From Caballeronia terrestris (GTDB taxonomy: Bacteria; Pseudomonadota; Gammaproteobacteria; Burkholderiales; Burkholderiaceae), in assembly GCF_001544515.1 (NCBI RefSeq), contig NZ_FCOL02000012.1:1-64000 (forward strand): 64,000 nucleotides of DNA, written 5' to 3'. Numbering within the stretch: position 1 is the first letter of the stretch; every line of letters begins with the position of its first letter. Below are positions 49,431-58,048 of this stretch, piece after piece. The position numbers and the translations under genes were made by a program. The notes beneath the pieces were generated by a model. That model was not told the DNA's origin and made no database searches. It saw only the letters and a program-made list of their open reading frames with translations.

Positions 49431-50531
49431 TTAAACCGTTAGGAGCGAAGGCGCGACCCGGGCGACGATTTCGACCCAGTTCGCCCCGTTGCCGCCTTCG
49501 CAGCGCGAAAGCAGCGAGAGCGCGCCGGATTCGGCGTCGATGCCGTAGACCGCCACGTGCGAAGACTTTTCCCCGCACGCAACGAGGAAACGGCCCGCCG
49601 GGTCGATCCGGAAGCCGCGCGGCTGGGTTTCGGTTTCGATGAAGGTTTGGTATTCGAGCGTGCCGTCCGGCTGCACGCGGTAGGTGATGAGCCGGCTCGT
49701 CGTGCGCTCGGAGACGTAGACGAAGCGGCCGTCCGGCGTGAGCTGCATGTCGGCGCCCCAGACGAGCGTGGCGAGCGTCTCGGGATCGATCGGCGTGCCG
49801 CCTCGGACTTGACCGTCCTTCAGGTGCGCGAGCGCGGCCGGACGCGGCGACACGCCGGCGGCACTCAGCCGGCCCGTCTCGCGATCGCGTTCGAAGACGG
49901 CGACCGTCGCGCGGAATTCGCTCACCACGTAGAGCGTGCTCTCGTCCCGCGAGAAGCGCAGGTGGCGCGGGCCGAAGCCCCGGTCGAATTCGAGCGCGTC
50001 GAGGTGGGCGAGTTCGCCGTGCTGGTCTTGCTTCAGTTCGTAGCAAAAGAGCCGGTCCGAGCCGAGCGACGTCACGTAGGCGAACCGCCCATCGCTGGAA
50101 ACGATCGCTGCGTGCGCGTTCTGAATACCGTCGACGACGAAAAGCGGCTTGCCGATGCCATCGGCGATGCGCTCGACGTCGTAGACGCTCGCGCGGTTCT
50201 CGCCATAAGAAGCGCCGAACAGATACCGCGAGAGCGGGTCCGCCGACAGATACGCGAGGCTCGATTCGATCGGCGCGGTGACGCGGTGCGACAGGTCGCC
50301 GGTCGCGGCATCGATCGAATAGGCAATGATCGAAGGCCGCGCGCCGCGCGTCGCGGCGTAGAGGGTGCGCTCGTCGGGCGAGAGCGTCATCGGCTGGGTG
50401 CTTTCGGCGGCCACGTGCCGCGCGACGGCTTCGAGCTCACCGCTCTGGGTATCGAGGGAAAAGACGGAGATGTCACCGTCGATCGAGTTCGAGACGTACA
50501 CGGAATAAGAATCGGGCAATGGTTGATTCAT
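49431..50531 (-). CDS. Lactonase family protein (seven-bladed beta-propeller)
   Basis: A 366-residue protein of the 6-phosphogluconolactonase (YbhE/Pgl) family, built from about seven repeats such as [40 protein letters not shown] and [20 protein letters not shown]. No signal peptide is seen. Being first in the operon with gudD, it most likely hydrolyses a glucarate (or galactarate) lactone to the open acid for GudD rather than acting in the pentose-phosphate pathway. AGAGGAACG precedes the ATG at 50531. The upstream region carries FadR-type half-dyads. Confidence 0.88.
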   Translation of the reverse strand: MNQPLPDSYSVYVSNSIDGDISVFSLDTQSGELEAVARHVAAESTQPMTLSPDERTLYAATRGARPSIIAYSIDAATGDLSHRVTAPIESSLAYLSADPLSRYLFGASYGENRASVYDVERIADGIGKPLFVVDGIQNAHAAIVSSDGRFAYVTSLGSDRLFCYELKQDQHGELAHLDALEFDRGFGPRHLRFSRDESTLYVVSEFRATVAVFERDRETGRLSAAGVSPRPAALAHLKDGQVRGGTPIDPETLATLVWGADMQLTPDGRFVYVSERTTSRLITYRVQPDGTLEYQTFIETETQPRGFRIDPAGRFLVACGEKSSHVAVYGIDAESGALSLLSRCEGGNGANWVEIVARVAPSLLTV

Positions 50532-50933
50532 GATCGGTCGTTCCTCTAGTGGAATTTGATTTCGACGGCGGCGTTCAGCGATGCGACGTCCAATCCGTAT
50601 AGTCCGCCCGCTACTTAGGCGATGTGCGGTTGAAATACCCGGACGGGGTCAACGCGGCCGACAGTTACGTTGTCTGATGACATTGTATGACTTTGCGATA
50701 TACACGCAATAAGGGGTTTACCCTTTTGGCGATGTAACCCTTATCCTGAATGGCTTAGAGCCGCTTTTCTCCGCCCTAAAAAAGACTCAATGACGACATC
50801 GGACAACTCAGATCATAAGCGGGAGATCTGACAACACCGAACAACGAACCCAATAGCCAAAAAGACGAAAGCCGACTCCCGTCGGCTTTCGTCTTTCATG
50901 GGGCACTGAATGGGGCGTTGACCGCCCCGCCCG
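50532..50933. other. Promoter region of the lactonase-gudD operon plus terminator of garL
   Basis: About 400 bp. TTGTCTGATGA (50670-50680) and TTGTATGACTT (50683-50693) each match the TNGT-N3-ACNA FadR-type consensus with one mismatch, 140-160 bp upstream of the lactonase. The far end holds the strong hairpin described separately. No gene is present. Confidence 0.5.
50861..50896. terminator. Strong hairpin terminator downstream of garL
   Basis: A 16-bp perfect stem (AAAGACGAAAGCCGAC / GTCGGCTTTCGTCTTT) with a TCCC loop. It is flanked by A-rich sequence on one side and T-rich on the other, so it could terminate in both directions. It lies 37 bp past the garL stop (minus strand). Confidence 0.9.
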
Positions 50934-51719
50934 TTACCGCGGAATAAAGTGATTCTTGACCGCCTGCGCCGAATTCCTGAGCAAACCCATGTCCGCGCAA
51001 ACGGCCACAAGCGTGCCGCCCATCGCCAGATAGCGCTCGGCGTCGGCCTGGACGGGCGCGAGTATCCCGCTTGCCTTGCCGCCCGCCTTCACGCGCTCGA
51101 ACACATGCGCGATCGCCTGCTGCACGTCTGGATGATTCGCGTTGCCGATATGCCCGTAAGACGCCGCCAGATCCGACGGCCCGACGAACACGGCATCGAC
51201 GCCATCGACCGCCGTGATCTCGTCGATCGCCTCGACCGCCGCGCGGCTCTCGATCTGCACGACGACGCAGATGTTGTCGTTCGCCACGTCGAAATAATTC
51301 GCGACCGTGCCGTACCGGTTGCCCCGCTGCCCCACCGACACGCCGCGAATCCCCTGCGGCGGATAGCGCGTCGCCGCGACGGCGCGCTCGGCATCGGCGG
51401 CGCTGTCGACGAAAGGAATCAGGAAGTTGAAGAATCCCGCATCGAGCAACCGCTTGATGACGACGCTGTCGTTCGCGGGCGGCCGGACCATCGGCGCCGT
51501 CGCACTGTCCTTGAGCGCCATCAGTTGCGGGATGAGCGTGAGCACGTCGTTCGGGGCGTGCTCGGCGTCGAGAAGCATCCAGTCGAAGCCGATCATGCCG
51601 AGCAGTTCGGTGGTGATCGGGCTCGCGAGCGACGCCCAGCAGCCAATGAGCCTCTCACCCTCGGCGACGGACGCCCGGAACGCGTTGGGCAGCGGCTGGT
51701 ACGGTTTTGATGCAGTCAT
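50934..51719 (-). CDS. garL: 5-keto-4-deoxy-D-glucarate aldolase GarL
   Basis: A 261-residue HpcH/HpaI-family aldolase that splits 5-keto-4-deoxy-D-glucarate (the GudD product) into pyruvate and tartronate semialdehyde. Key segments are [40 protein letters not shown], the [16 protein letters not shown] loop, the metal ligand Glu in [12 protein letters not shown] and Asp in [17 protein letters not shown]. From memory it aligns along its whole length with E. coli GarL (256 residues). It is divergent from the semialdehyde dehydrogenase at 51917 with FadR-type operators in between. The tartronate-semialdehyde reductase that would complete the route is not in the window. Confidence 0.94.
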   Translation of the reverse strand: MTASKPYQPLPNAFRASVAEGERLIGCWASLASPITTELLGMIGFDWMLLDAEHAPNDVLTLIPQLMALKDSATAPMVRPPANDSVVIKRLLDAGFFNFLIPFVDSAADAERAVAATRYPPQGIRGVSVGQRGNRYGTVANYFDVANDNICVVVQIESRAAVEAIDEITAVDGVDAVFVGPSDLAASYGHIGNANHPDVQQAIAHVFERVKAGGKASGILAPVQADAERYLAMGGTLVAVCADMGLLRNSAQAVKNHFIPR

Positions 51720-51748
51720 GGTGTCCCCTGGGAGGCGTGCGAAGTAAC

Positions 51749-51759
51749 AAGTTATACGA
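51749..51759. promoter_or_regulatory. FadR-type operator-like site near garL
   Basis: AAGTTATACGA matches TNGT-N3-ACNA except at the first base and shares TTATACGA with the better site at 51871. It is 30 bp upstream of the garL start. Confidence 0.45.
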
Positions 51760-51870
51760 CGTCTGAACTCAGATTACCAACGTTCGACGTTGACGGAACA
51801 GCCGCGTAAACCCGTAACTTGTGAAAACCGATATCAGCACAGAGATAATCGCTTGCTGGGCAAAGCCTCT

Positions 51871-51881
51871 TTGTTATACGA
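51871..51881. promoter_or_regulatory. FadR-type operator TTGTTATACGA
   Basis: It matches TNGT-N3-ACNA fully on both strands and lies 36 bp upstream of the dehydrogenase start. It is probably bound by the FadR-family protein encoded at 53671. Confidence 0.55.
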
Positions 51882-51916
51882 TGACTGATGTTAAGCTAAC
51901 TATTTCTGGAGACGAG

Positions 51917-53500
51917 ATGCAAATCACTGGCGACATGCTCATCGGTCGGCTCGCGGTGCGCGGTAGCGACAAGCCCCTGCACGCGTTCAATCCTTCCACC
52001 GGCGAAGAGATCGCCGCGCCGGTCTTCGGCAGCGGCACGGCGGAGAACGTCACGGCGGCATGCGAACTGGCGCAGAAAGCGTTCGACCCGTACCGCGCCC
52101 TGCCGCTCGCGGTGCGCGCGGAGTTTCTGGAGCGCATCGCCGATGGCATCGCAGGCTTGGGCGACGCGCTGATCCAGCGCGCCCAGGAAGAGTCGGGCCT
52201 GCCGAAAGCGCGTCTCGAAGGCGAGCGCGGCCGCACGATGGGCCAGCTCAAACTGTTCGCGCAAGTCGTGCGCGCCGGCCAGTGGCTCGCCGCGACGCTC
52301 GATTCGCCACTGCCCGAGCGCAAGCCGCTGCCGCGCTCGGACCTGCGCATGCAGAAGATCGCGATCGGCCCGGTCGCCGTGTTCGGCGCGAGCAATTTCC
52401 CGCTGGCGTTTTCCGTTGCCGGCGGCGATACCGCAGCCGCGCTCGCCGCGGGCTGCCCAGTCGTCGTGAAGGCGCACAGCGCGCACCTCGGCACTTCCGA
52501 GATGGTCGGCCGCGTGATCCAGCAGGTCGCGAAGGACATGGACCTGCCCGAAGGCGTGTTCTCGATGATCGTCGGCGCGGGACGGACGGTCGGAGAGGCG
52601 CTGGTCGCGCATCCGGCGATCAAGGCGGTCGGCTTCACGGGATCGCGTGCGGGCGGCACGTCGCTCATGCAGGTGGCCGCGCGCCGCCCCGAGCCGATCC
52701 CCGTCTACGCCGAGATGAGCAGCATCAACCCGGTCTTCCTGTTGCCGAACGCGCTTGCCACGCGCGGTGCGGCCATCGCGCAGGGTTTCGTCGATTCGCT
52801 CGTGCTCGGCGCGGGACAGTTCTGCACGAATCCGGGGCTCGCGATCGGCATCGAAGGCGCGGAGCTGTCGAAGTTCATCGAGACGGCATCGGCGGCGTTG
52901 AGCGCGAAACCCGCGCAGACGATGCTCACGTCGGGCATCCATGCGGCTTATCAGCAAGGCGAAAGCCGGCTGGCCGCGATCGAAGGTGTGGCGAGCGTCG
53001 CGCACGGTGTCGAAGCGAACGGCCCGACGCAAGCCTGTGCCGCGCTCTTCGTGACCGACGCGCAGACGTTCCTCGCCAGGGCCGAGCTGGAGGACGAGGT
53101 GTTCGGCCCCGCATCGACGATCGTGCGTTGCAAGGATGCGCAAGAACTGGCGGCGGTCGCGGAACATTTCGTCGGCCAGTTGACGGCGACGATCCAGATG
53201 GATCGCGACGACTTGCCTGCCGCGAAGACGCTCGTGCCGATTCTCGAGCGCAAGGCGGGACGTATCCTCGTGAACGGCTTCCCGACGGGCGTCGAGGTTT
53301 CGCACGCGATGGTCCACGGCGGTCCGTTCCCCGCGACGTCCGACAGCCGCGTGACCTCGGTCGGCACGACGTCGATCGAGCGCTTCCTGCGGCCGGTCTG
53401 CTATCAGGACTTCCCGGCGGACCTGTTGCCCGAAGCGCTGTCGGATGCGAATCCGCTCGATTTGTGGCGTCGCCGGGATGGCGAGACCGTGCGCGGTTGA
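51917..53500 (+). CDS. Alpha-ketoglutaric-semialdehyde-type aldehyde dehydrogenase
   Basis: A 527-residue NAD(P)-dependent dehydrogenase. The start ATG at 51917 ([14 protein letters not shown]) has GGAG upstream; a longer in-frame extension runs through the operator and is rejected. Catalytic residues are Asn in [20 protein letters not shown], Glu in [14 protein letters not shown] and nucleophile Cys303 in [15 protein letters not shown]. It ends with [20 protein letters not shown] as in the paralogue at 12572. Enzymes of this group oxidise 2-oxoglutarate semialdehyde to 2-oxoglutarate at the end of the dehydratase branch of glucarate degradation. The matching dehydratase (KdgD) is not in the window. 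Confidence 0.93.
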   Translation: MQITGDMLIGRLAVRGSDKPLHAFNPSTGEEIAAPVFGSGTAENVTAACELAQKAFDPYRALPLAVRAEFLERIADGIAGLGDALIQRAQEESGLPKARLEGERGRTMGQLKLFAQVVRAGQWLAATLDSPLPERKPLPRSDLRMQKIAIGPVAVFGASNFPLAFSVAGGDTAAALAAGCPVVVKAHSAHLGTSEMVGRVIQQVAKDMDLPEGVFSMIVGAGRTVGEALVAHPAIKAVGFTGSRAGGTSLMQVAARRPEPIPVYAEMSSINPVFLLPNALATRGAAIAQGFVDSLVLGAGQFCTNPGLAIGIEGAELSKFIETASAALSAKPAQTMLTSGIHAAYQQGESRLAAIEGVASVAHGVEANGPTQACAALFVTDAQTFLARAELEDEVFGPASTIVRCKDAQELAAVAEHFVGQLTATIQMDRDDLPAAKTLVPILERKAGRILVNGFPTGVEVSHAMVHGGPFPATSDSRVTSVGTTSIERFLRPVCYQDFPADLLPEALSDANPLDLWRRRDGETVRG

Positions 53501-53520
53501 GCGCCTTTTTGTGAATCATC

Positions 53521-53544
53521 GAAGCGGCTGCGAGGCCGCTTTTT
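53521..53544 (+). terminator. Rho-independent terminator after the dehydrogenase
   Basis: AAGCGGC-TGCGAG-GCCGCTT followed by TTTC, 21 bp past the stop. Confidence 0.85.
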
Positions 53545-53583
53545 CGTTGGCGCGACGCGTGCTCGGAGGATAATATTCAGACG

Positions 53584-53594
53584 TTGTCGGACGA
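53584..53594. promoter_or_regulatory. FadR-type operator TTGTCGGACGA upstream of the FadR gene
   Basis: It matches TNGT-N3-ACNA exactly and lies 77 bp before the regulator ATG, consistent with autoregulation. The same motif type occurs upstream of the garL/dehydrogenase pair and the lactonase operon. Confidence 0.5.
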
Positions 53595-53670
53595 CTTGAA
53601 AGCGCGTCGTTGATCGAAGCTGCGCGGAAGTCCGACGACCCCATCGACGAACTCCATCCCGCAAGCCCTT

Positions 53671-54375
53671 ATGAGCAGCCTCACCGACAAAGTCGTCGCC
53701 AGCCTCACCGAAGACATCGAGCGCGGCATGCTCCGGCCGGGCGACAAGCTCCCGACCGAGGCCGCGCTGATGAAGCAGTTTTCGGTGAGCCGCTCGGTCG
53801 TGCGCGAGGCGATCTCACGCCTTCAGGCGGCGCGTCTCGTCGAAACGCGTCACGGCATCGGCACGTTCATCCTTGGCACGGACAAGGACGCTGCGATGCA
53901 TCTACCCGAAGCCGATCTCTCCAGCATGCTCGACGTGATGGCGATCATCGAGTTTCGTATCGACCTGGAAGCGGCCGCGGCGGCGCTCGCGGCGATGCGT
54001 CGCAACGAGCAACATCTGGAGCGGATCGCGGCAACGCTCGAACACTTCGAAGCCGAACTCGCGAACGGCAGCACCGACGTGCTGGCGCACGACGTCGAGT
54101 TTCACCTGCAGATCGCGCGCGCGAGTGGCAACCGCTACTTCTTCGACGTGCTGAGCCAGATGGGCCGCGCGGTGAGTCCGCGCACGCGGCTCGGTCGAGC
54201 GGAGATCGCGGAACTCGATCAGATCGAACGCCTGCGAAACGTGCTCGGTGAACACAAGCTGATCTATCAGGCGATCGTCCGGCAAGACGCCGACGATGCA
54301 CGCGCCGCCATGCGCATGCACCTGAGCAACAGCCGCGAGCGGTTGCGTCGTGCTCACGAATCGACGGTGACTTAA
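53671..54375 (+). CDS. GntR/FadR-family regulator of the glucarate locus
   Basis: A 234-residue regulator. The winged helix (about 5-72) carries LPTEAALMKQFSVSRSVVRE and ETRHGIGTFILG; the FCD domain (about 90-225) carries VMAIIEFRIDLEAAAAALAA, DVEFHLQIARASGNRYFFD and MRMHLSNSRERL. Placement after the semialdehyde dehydrogenase and the presence of matching operators upstream of itself, the dehydrogenase and garL make it the likely glucarate/galactarate-responsive regulator. It has its own promoter because a terminator precedes it. Confidence 0.9.
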   Translation: MSSLTDKVVASLTEDIERGMLRPGDKLPTEAALMKQFSVSRSVVREAISRLQAARLVETRHGIGTFILGTDKDAAMHLPEADLSSMLDVMAIIEFRIDLEAAAAALAAMRRNEQHLERIAATLEHFEAELANGSTDVLAHDVEFHLQIARASGNRYFFDVLSQMGRAVSPRTRLGRAEIAELDQIERLRNVLGEHKLIYQAIVRQDADDARAAMRMHLSNSRERLRRAHESTVT

Positions 54376-54657
54376 CGCCGCACCGGTTCGGCGCACCCAC
54401 GTCTCAACAAATCGCGGCGTTCCTGCGCAATCCGAAACGTCATCCAAACACGACAACAGACGGTCATTTCGGACACCGTTGTCACGTCTTGTTCCCCGAA
54501 CAAACGATCTCACCTGACAGCGCAGGAAAATCCTTCTGCACGCCTTCATCGACGTCAAAACTTGTGAGTGGTCGCCCACATACGCGCCCTATTCCGTCTC
54601 CTACGATTCGCAACGCTGAAGGTTTCGAACAAGAACGCAAGCGAACCGGAGCACGCC

Positions 54658-54840
54658 ATGAAGATCTCGTCGGTCGTCGCCTTTGTCTTGAGTCTTGGAC
54701 TTCTTTTGAGCGTCGAGCTTCACGCACAGACGACGCAACCGTCCAAGTCCTTCGCCGATCTTAGCGACACCACCGACGCCGCCACCGACAATGCCTCCGA
54801 GAACACGCCGGGCGGACTCGCATCGAGTCGCGCAACGTGA
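54658..54840 (+). CDS. Small secreted peptide fused to an unrelated remnant
   Basis: A 60-residue product with a signal peptide (MKISSVVAFVLSLGLLLSVE, cleavage near LHA-QTT). Its mature start QTTQPSKSF resembles that of the small exported peptide at 16913. The ribosome binding site is GGAG 6 bp before the ATG. The last ~9 residues (GGLASSRAT) are encoded by DNA that, in another frame, is the beginning of a multicopper-oxidase C-terminal remnant. The natural C-terminus appears to have been replaced by read-through into foreign sequence. It may still be exported. Function unknown. Confidence 0.6.
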   Translation: MKISSVVAFVLSLGLLLSVELHAQTTQPSKSFADLSDTTDAATDNASENTPGGLASSRAT

Positions 54841-55157
54841 TACGCGACACGCTCTTCGTGAAGACCAGCTATCAGGTCATCCTGCGCACGGAGTGCGAGG
54901 ACTTCACGGGCGAGTTCGTCATGCATTGCCACATCCTCGAACATGAGGATCGCGGGATGATGCAGAACGTCGAGATCGTCTCGCCGACGACTGCCTTCCT
55001 CAGGCAGATGGCGACGCCCGTCAAGCTCGCGTCGAGCAAGGCCGAGCAGTGGTTCGCGCAACTTGTAGGAGCTAAATCGGCGAACGCGCAGGAAGTGTTC
55101 GCGTCGTCGCTGTGCACGGCGAAAGGCGCTTCGGTGCAGGCCTTTACGACTCGTTGA
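54822..55157 (+). pseudogene. Multicopper oxidase C-terminal remnant
   Basis: The frame IESRNVIRDTLFVKTSYQVI continues to FVMHCHILEHEDRGMMQNVE, the HCH-x3-H-x4-M copper ligand motif of the last cupredoxin domain of multicopper oxidases. It then gives a ~50-residue tail with Cys. A complete enzyme has about 450-600 residues with three domains; here only about 50-60 residues of domain 3 remain. The nearest start (GTG 54837) has no convincing ribosome binding site. It overlaps the end of the small secreted gene out of frame. A deletion that removed most of the oxidase is the simplest reading. Confidence 0.75.
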
Positions 55158-55163
55158 AATCGA

Positions 55164-55622
55164 TCAAGAAGCGAACGGCGAAGTCTTGCGCAGCGCCATC
55201 GCCATCGCCTGCATCGCGACGAGATAGCCGTCGACGCCCAGTCCGCAGATCACGGCCGTCGCCGCGCGCGACACCAGCGAGTGGCGATACGTTTCGTCGC
55301 GCTTGTGGATGTTCGTGATGTGCAATTCGATCAGCGGCCGCTGCACGAGCTTGACCGCGTCCAGCACCGGAACCGACGCGAACGAGAACCCCGCCGGATT
55401 GATGATGACGCCGGCATCGCGTTCGAACGCTTCCTGCAGCCAGTCGACGAGCGTCGCCTCGCTGTTCGTCTGCCGGAACTCGCACGCGAGATCCAGCTTG
55501 CTTGCGAGTGCCTCCGTTTCCTGCTGCACGCGCGCGAGCGTCGTGGTGCCATAGAGATGCGGCTCGCGCTTGCCCAGCATGTTGAGGTTCGAGCCGTTCA
55601 GTACATATACGAGTTCAGTCAT
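55164..55622 (-). CDS. aroQ: Divergent type II 3-dehydroquinate dehydratase homologue
   Basis: A 152-residue member of the type II dehydroquinase family (normally 3-dehydroquinate to 3-dehydroshikimate). The N-terminal catalytic segment VLNGSNLNMLGKREPHLYG keeps the Arg and Tyr, and ELHITNIHKRDETYRHS keeps the second catalytic His region. The usual NPGAYTHTS motif instead reads NPAGFSFASV, so the substrate-binding His of that loop is a Phe. I start at ATG 55622; GTG 55634 is also possible. It is followed upstream by an MHS transporter and a divergent IclR regulator, suggesting catabolism of quinate/shikimate-like compounds rather than biosynthesis. Confidence 0.85.
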   Translation of the reverse strand: MTELVYVLNGSNLNMLGKREPHLYGTTTLARVQQETEALASKLDLACEFRQTNSEATLVDWLQEAFERDAGVIINPAGFSFASVPVLDAVKLVQRPLIELHITNIHKRDETYRHSLVSRAATAVICGLGVDGYLVAMQAMAMALRKTSPFAS

Positions 55623-55682
55623 TGTGGTGCTCACGTTTGCGATGGTGTTGTGTTTCGTTGCTTCGAGTGCGGCATGCGCCGC

Positions 55683-57050
55683 TCAGTGGCTGTTGCTCAT
55701 GCTGGCTTGCGGAAAGTCATCGTCGCCGGCGAGACGCGCGGCCGAGTCCGTGCGGTTCATGTCGATGCCGAGCGTTTCGGGCGCCGTGAGGATCGCGACC
55801 AGCGAGATCACGTTGAACGCCACGCACACCGCGACGACGCCCCACGGCGAGCCGTTGCAGATCGAAAAGAGCCACACGGCGAGCACCGGCATCGGACCGC
55901 CGGCGATGAGGTTCGCTCCGGTATAGGCGAGCGCCGAGCCGGAATAGCGCACGTTGGTCGGAAACGCTTCGGCGAACGCGACCGGCTGGATGCCGCTCTG
56001 GAACTGCGTGAAGCCGAGGAAGAAACCCATCGCGGCGAGCATCGGCAGGAAGCTCTTGGTATCGAGGATCTGGAAGTACACGAAGAGCATCAGGAGCGTC
56101 GCGATCGAACCGATGGCGAGCGCCTTCTTCCGGCCGATCTTGTCGCTCAGCATGCCGCCTGCGAGCGCCCCGACGATCGCGCAGACGTTCGCGCCCATCA
56201 GCAGCAAAAAGCCGGTCTGCTTCGGCACGGCGAGCGTCTTCGTGATGTAGCTGAGCGAGAACACGACGATCAGATAAAAGATCGCAGCCGGTCCGCAGAA
56301 GAAGAGCATCCAGCGCAGCACGGTCCGCCAGTGCAGGCGCAATGCATCGCGCAAGGGGCTCGCGACCTGCACGACCTGCGTCTTGCGCAATTCGACGAAC
56401 GCCGGCGTTTCGCTGACCTTCAGCCGGATATACACGCCGATCACGATCAGCACGAAGCTCATCAGGAACGGAATGCGCCAGCCGTAGGAGTCGAACGCTT
56501 CCGCCGACATCATCGACGCCAGCAGCAACAGTACCCCGTTCGCCATGATCTGGCTGAGCGGCGAGCACAGGCCGAGCAGGCCCGAGTATTTGCCGCGACG
56601 GTCGGGGCTCGCGTGTTCGATCGCCATCAGTTGCGCGCCGGTCGATTCGCCGCCGAGCGCGAAGCCCTGCAGGATGCGCAACACGACGAGCAGGATCGGC
56701 GCCCACAGGCCGATGCTCGCGTAGGTCGGCAAGAGGCCCATCAGCATCGACGAAAGGCCCATGATCGAAACCGTGCCGAGCATGAGGTTGCGCCGGCCGA
56801 GTTTGTCGCCGAGGTGTCCGCAGATGACCGCGCCGAGCGGCCGCGCCGCGAGGCCAACGCCGAACGTCGCGAGTGACGCCAGCAGCGCGGAGGTCGAATC
56901 CATCGCGGGGAAAAAGAGCTTCGGCAGCACGGTCGCGGCCAGTGCGCCGTAAAGCGTGAAGTCGAACCATTCGAGCGCCGTGCCTACCGCCGCGGCGGTC
57001 ACGGCGCGCGTGCGCATCGCTGCGTGCGCTTGCTGTGCTTCCTGAGTCAT
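55683..57050 (-). CDS. MFS transporter, metabolite:H+ symporter (ShiA/ProP-like) family
   Basis: A 455-residue permease with about 12 membrane segments. Family markers are ALEWFDFTLYGALAATVLPK near the N-terminus, RPLGAVICGHLGDKLGRRN in loop 2-3 and RILQGFALGGESTGAQLMAI, typical of the MHS group (shikimate, alpha-ketoglutarate, proline/betaine). The start ATG at 57050 follows GGAGACGACAAC; an in-frame extension upstream lies in the promoter region. It is co-directional with and 60 bp upstream of the dehydroquinase gene and divergent from an IclR gene. Uptake of a quinate- or shikimate-like acid is a reasonable inference. Confidence 0.9.
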   Translation of the reverse strand: MTQEAQQAHAAMRTRAVTAAAVGTALEWFDFTLYGALAATVLPKLFFPAMDSTSALLASLATFGVGLAARPLGAVICGHLGDKLGRRNLMLGTVSIMGLSSMLMGLLPTYASIGLWAPILLVVLRILQGFALGGESTGAQLMAIEHASPDRRGKYSGLLGLCSPLSQIMANGVLLLLASMMSAEAFDSYGWRIPFLMSFVLIVIGVYIRLKVSETPAFVELRKTQVVQVASPLRDALRLHWRTVLRWMLFFCGPAAIFYLIVVFSLSYITKTLAVPKQTGFLLLMGANVCAIVGALAGGMLSDKIGRKKALAIGSIATLLMLFVYFQILDTKSFLPMLAAMGFFLGFTQFQSGIQPVAFAEAFPTNVRYSGSALAYTGANLIAGGPMPVLAVWLFSICNGSPWGVVAVCVAFNVISLVAILTAPETLGIDMNRTDSAARLAGDDDFPQASMSNSH

Positions 57051-57213
57051 GTTGTCGTCTCCTCTACGGGTCGCTATGTCGGGCCGCTTTTTCGATGTGC
57101 GCGGCCGTTGGTCATCGGATGTTTTGGGCCGGCGCTCGACGAGCACCGAACCGTAGAGCGAGACTATCACTGGTGGGTGGGATGTCGTTCCAGGGTGGAA
57201 TTTCATCTCATAA

Positions 57214-57233
57214 TGTGCAAAACTCGCTGCACA
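57214..57233. promoter_or_regulatory. Dyad TGTGCA-N8-TGCACA (putative IclR operator)
   Basis: Exact 6-bp inverted arms lie in the 209-bp divergent spacer between the MHS transporter and the IclR gene, 26 bp before the IclR ATG. IclR proteins bind dyads of this size in divergent promoters. Confidence 0.5.
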
Positions 57234-57259
57234 AAAACAGCTTTCGATGGAGACAGACC

Positions 57260-58042
57260 ATGCCCGGCGTCACGGAACGCACCCTCGCCGTCCTCGAATA
57301 TCTCGCCACGCAGATGGAGGGCACGCCGCTCGCGCTCATCTCGGCCGAACTCGATATTCCGCGCAGCGCGTGTCATCGGCTGCTGGTCGATCTCAAGCAG
57401 TGCGGCTACGTGCGGCAGTTGCGCGAACACGGCGACTACGTGCTCACGACGAAGCTCGTCGGCTTGGGGCTCGGGTTTCTCGCGACGTCGGGCATCGTAG
57501 ATATCGCGCAGACAATGCTCGACCGGCTCGCGGAGACGTCGGGGGAACTCGTGCGCCTCGCAATCGTCGATGGCGACAGGCTCACGTGGGTCGCAAAGTC
57601 GCAAGGGGCGCTCAAGGGCCTGCGTTACGACCCGGACATGGGCATGGACACGATCCTCTCGTGCAGCGCGACCGGCCACGCATGGATGATGACGATGAGC
57701 GACGAGCGCGCACTCGAACTGGTCTCGCGGCAGGGATTCGGGCAGCCGAAGCAGTACGGCCCGAAAGCGCCGACGACCGTGCAGGGCTTGCTGGAGTTCG
57801 TCCACGCGGCGCGGGCACGCGGCTATGCGACGATCGACCAGGTGTTCGCGCCGGGCATGACCGCGATGGCCGCGCCCGTGCAGCGCCGCAACTATCCGGC
57901 GATCGGCGTGATCAGCATTGCCGGGCCGGCCGTGCGGCTGGACGAGAAGCGCATGAAGAATCTTGGGCCTGCATTGCTCGCGGCTGCGTTCGAACTGGCG
58001 GCGGCGAGCAATGCGTCACCGCTTTTCAATCGCGGTCGGTAG
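57260..58042 (+). CDS. IclR-family transcriptional regulator
   Basis: A 260-residue regulator with an N-terminal winged helix (about 3-70: LISAELDIPRSACHRLLVDL) and a C-terminal effector domain (about 80-250: ELVRLAIVDGDRLTWVAKSQ, LSCSATGHAWMMTMSDERAL, AIGVISIAGPAVRLDEKRM). The ATG at 57260 has GGAG at a proper distance; a longer frame upstream crosses the operator-like dyad. It is divergent from the MHS transporter-dehydroquinase operon and is its likely regulator, as with IclR proteins of the PcaR/PobR/quinate type. Confidence 0.92.
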   Translation: MPGVTERTLAVLEYLATQMEGTPLALISAELDIPRSACHRLLVDLKQCGYVRQLREHGDYVLTTKLVGLGLGFLATSGIVDIAQTMLDRLAETSGELVRLAIVDGDRLTWVAKSQGALKGLRYDPDMGMDTILSCSATGHAWMMTMSDERALELVSRQGFGQPKQYGPKAPTTVQGLLEFVHAARARGYATIDQVFAPGMTAMAAPVQRRNYPAIGVISIAGPAVRLDEKRMKNLGPALLAAAFELAAASNASPLFNRGR

Positions 58043-58048
58043 GAAGGG

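Noticed and set aside
55281..56876. 531-codon plus-strand open frame opposite the dehydroquinase and MHS transporter
   Set aside because: Shadow frame rich in Arg/His/Asp; the minus-strand genes have clear family motifs.
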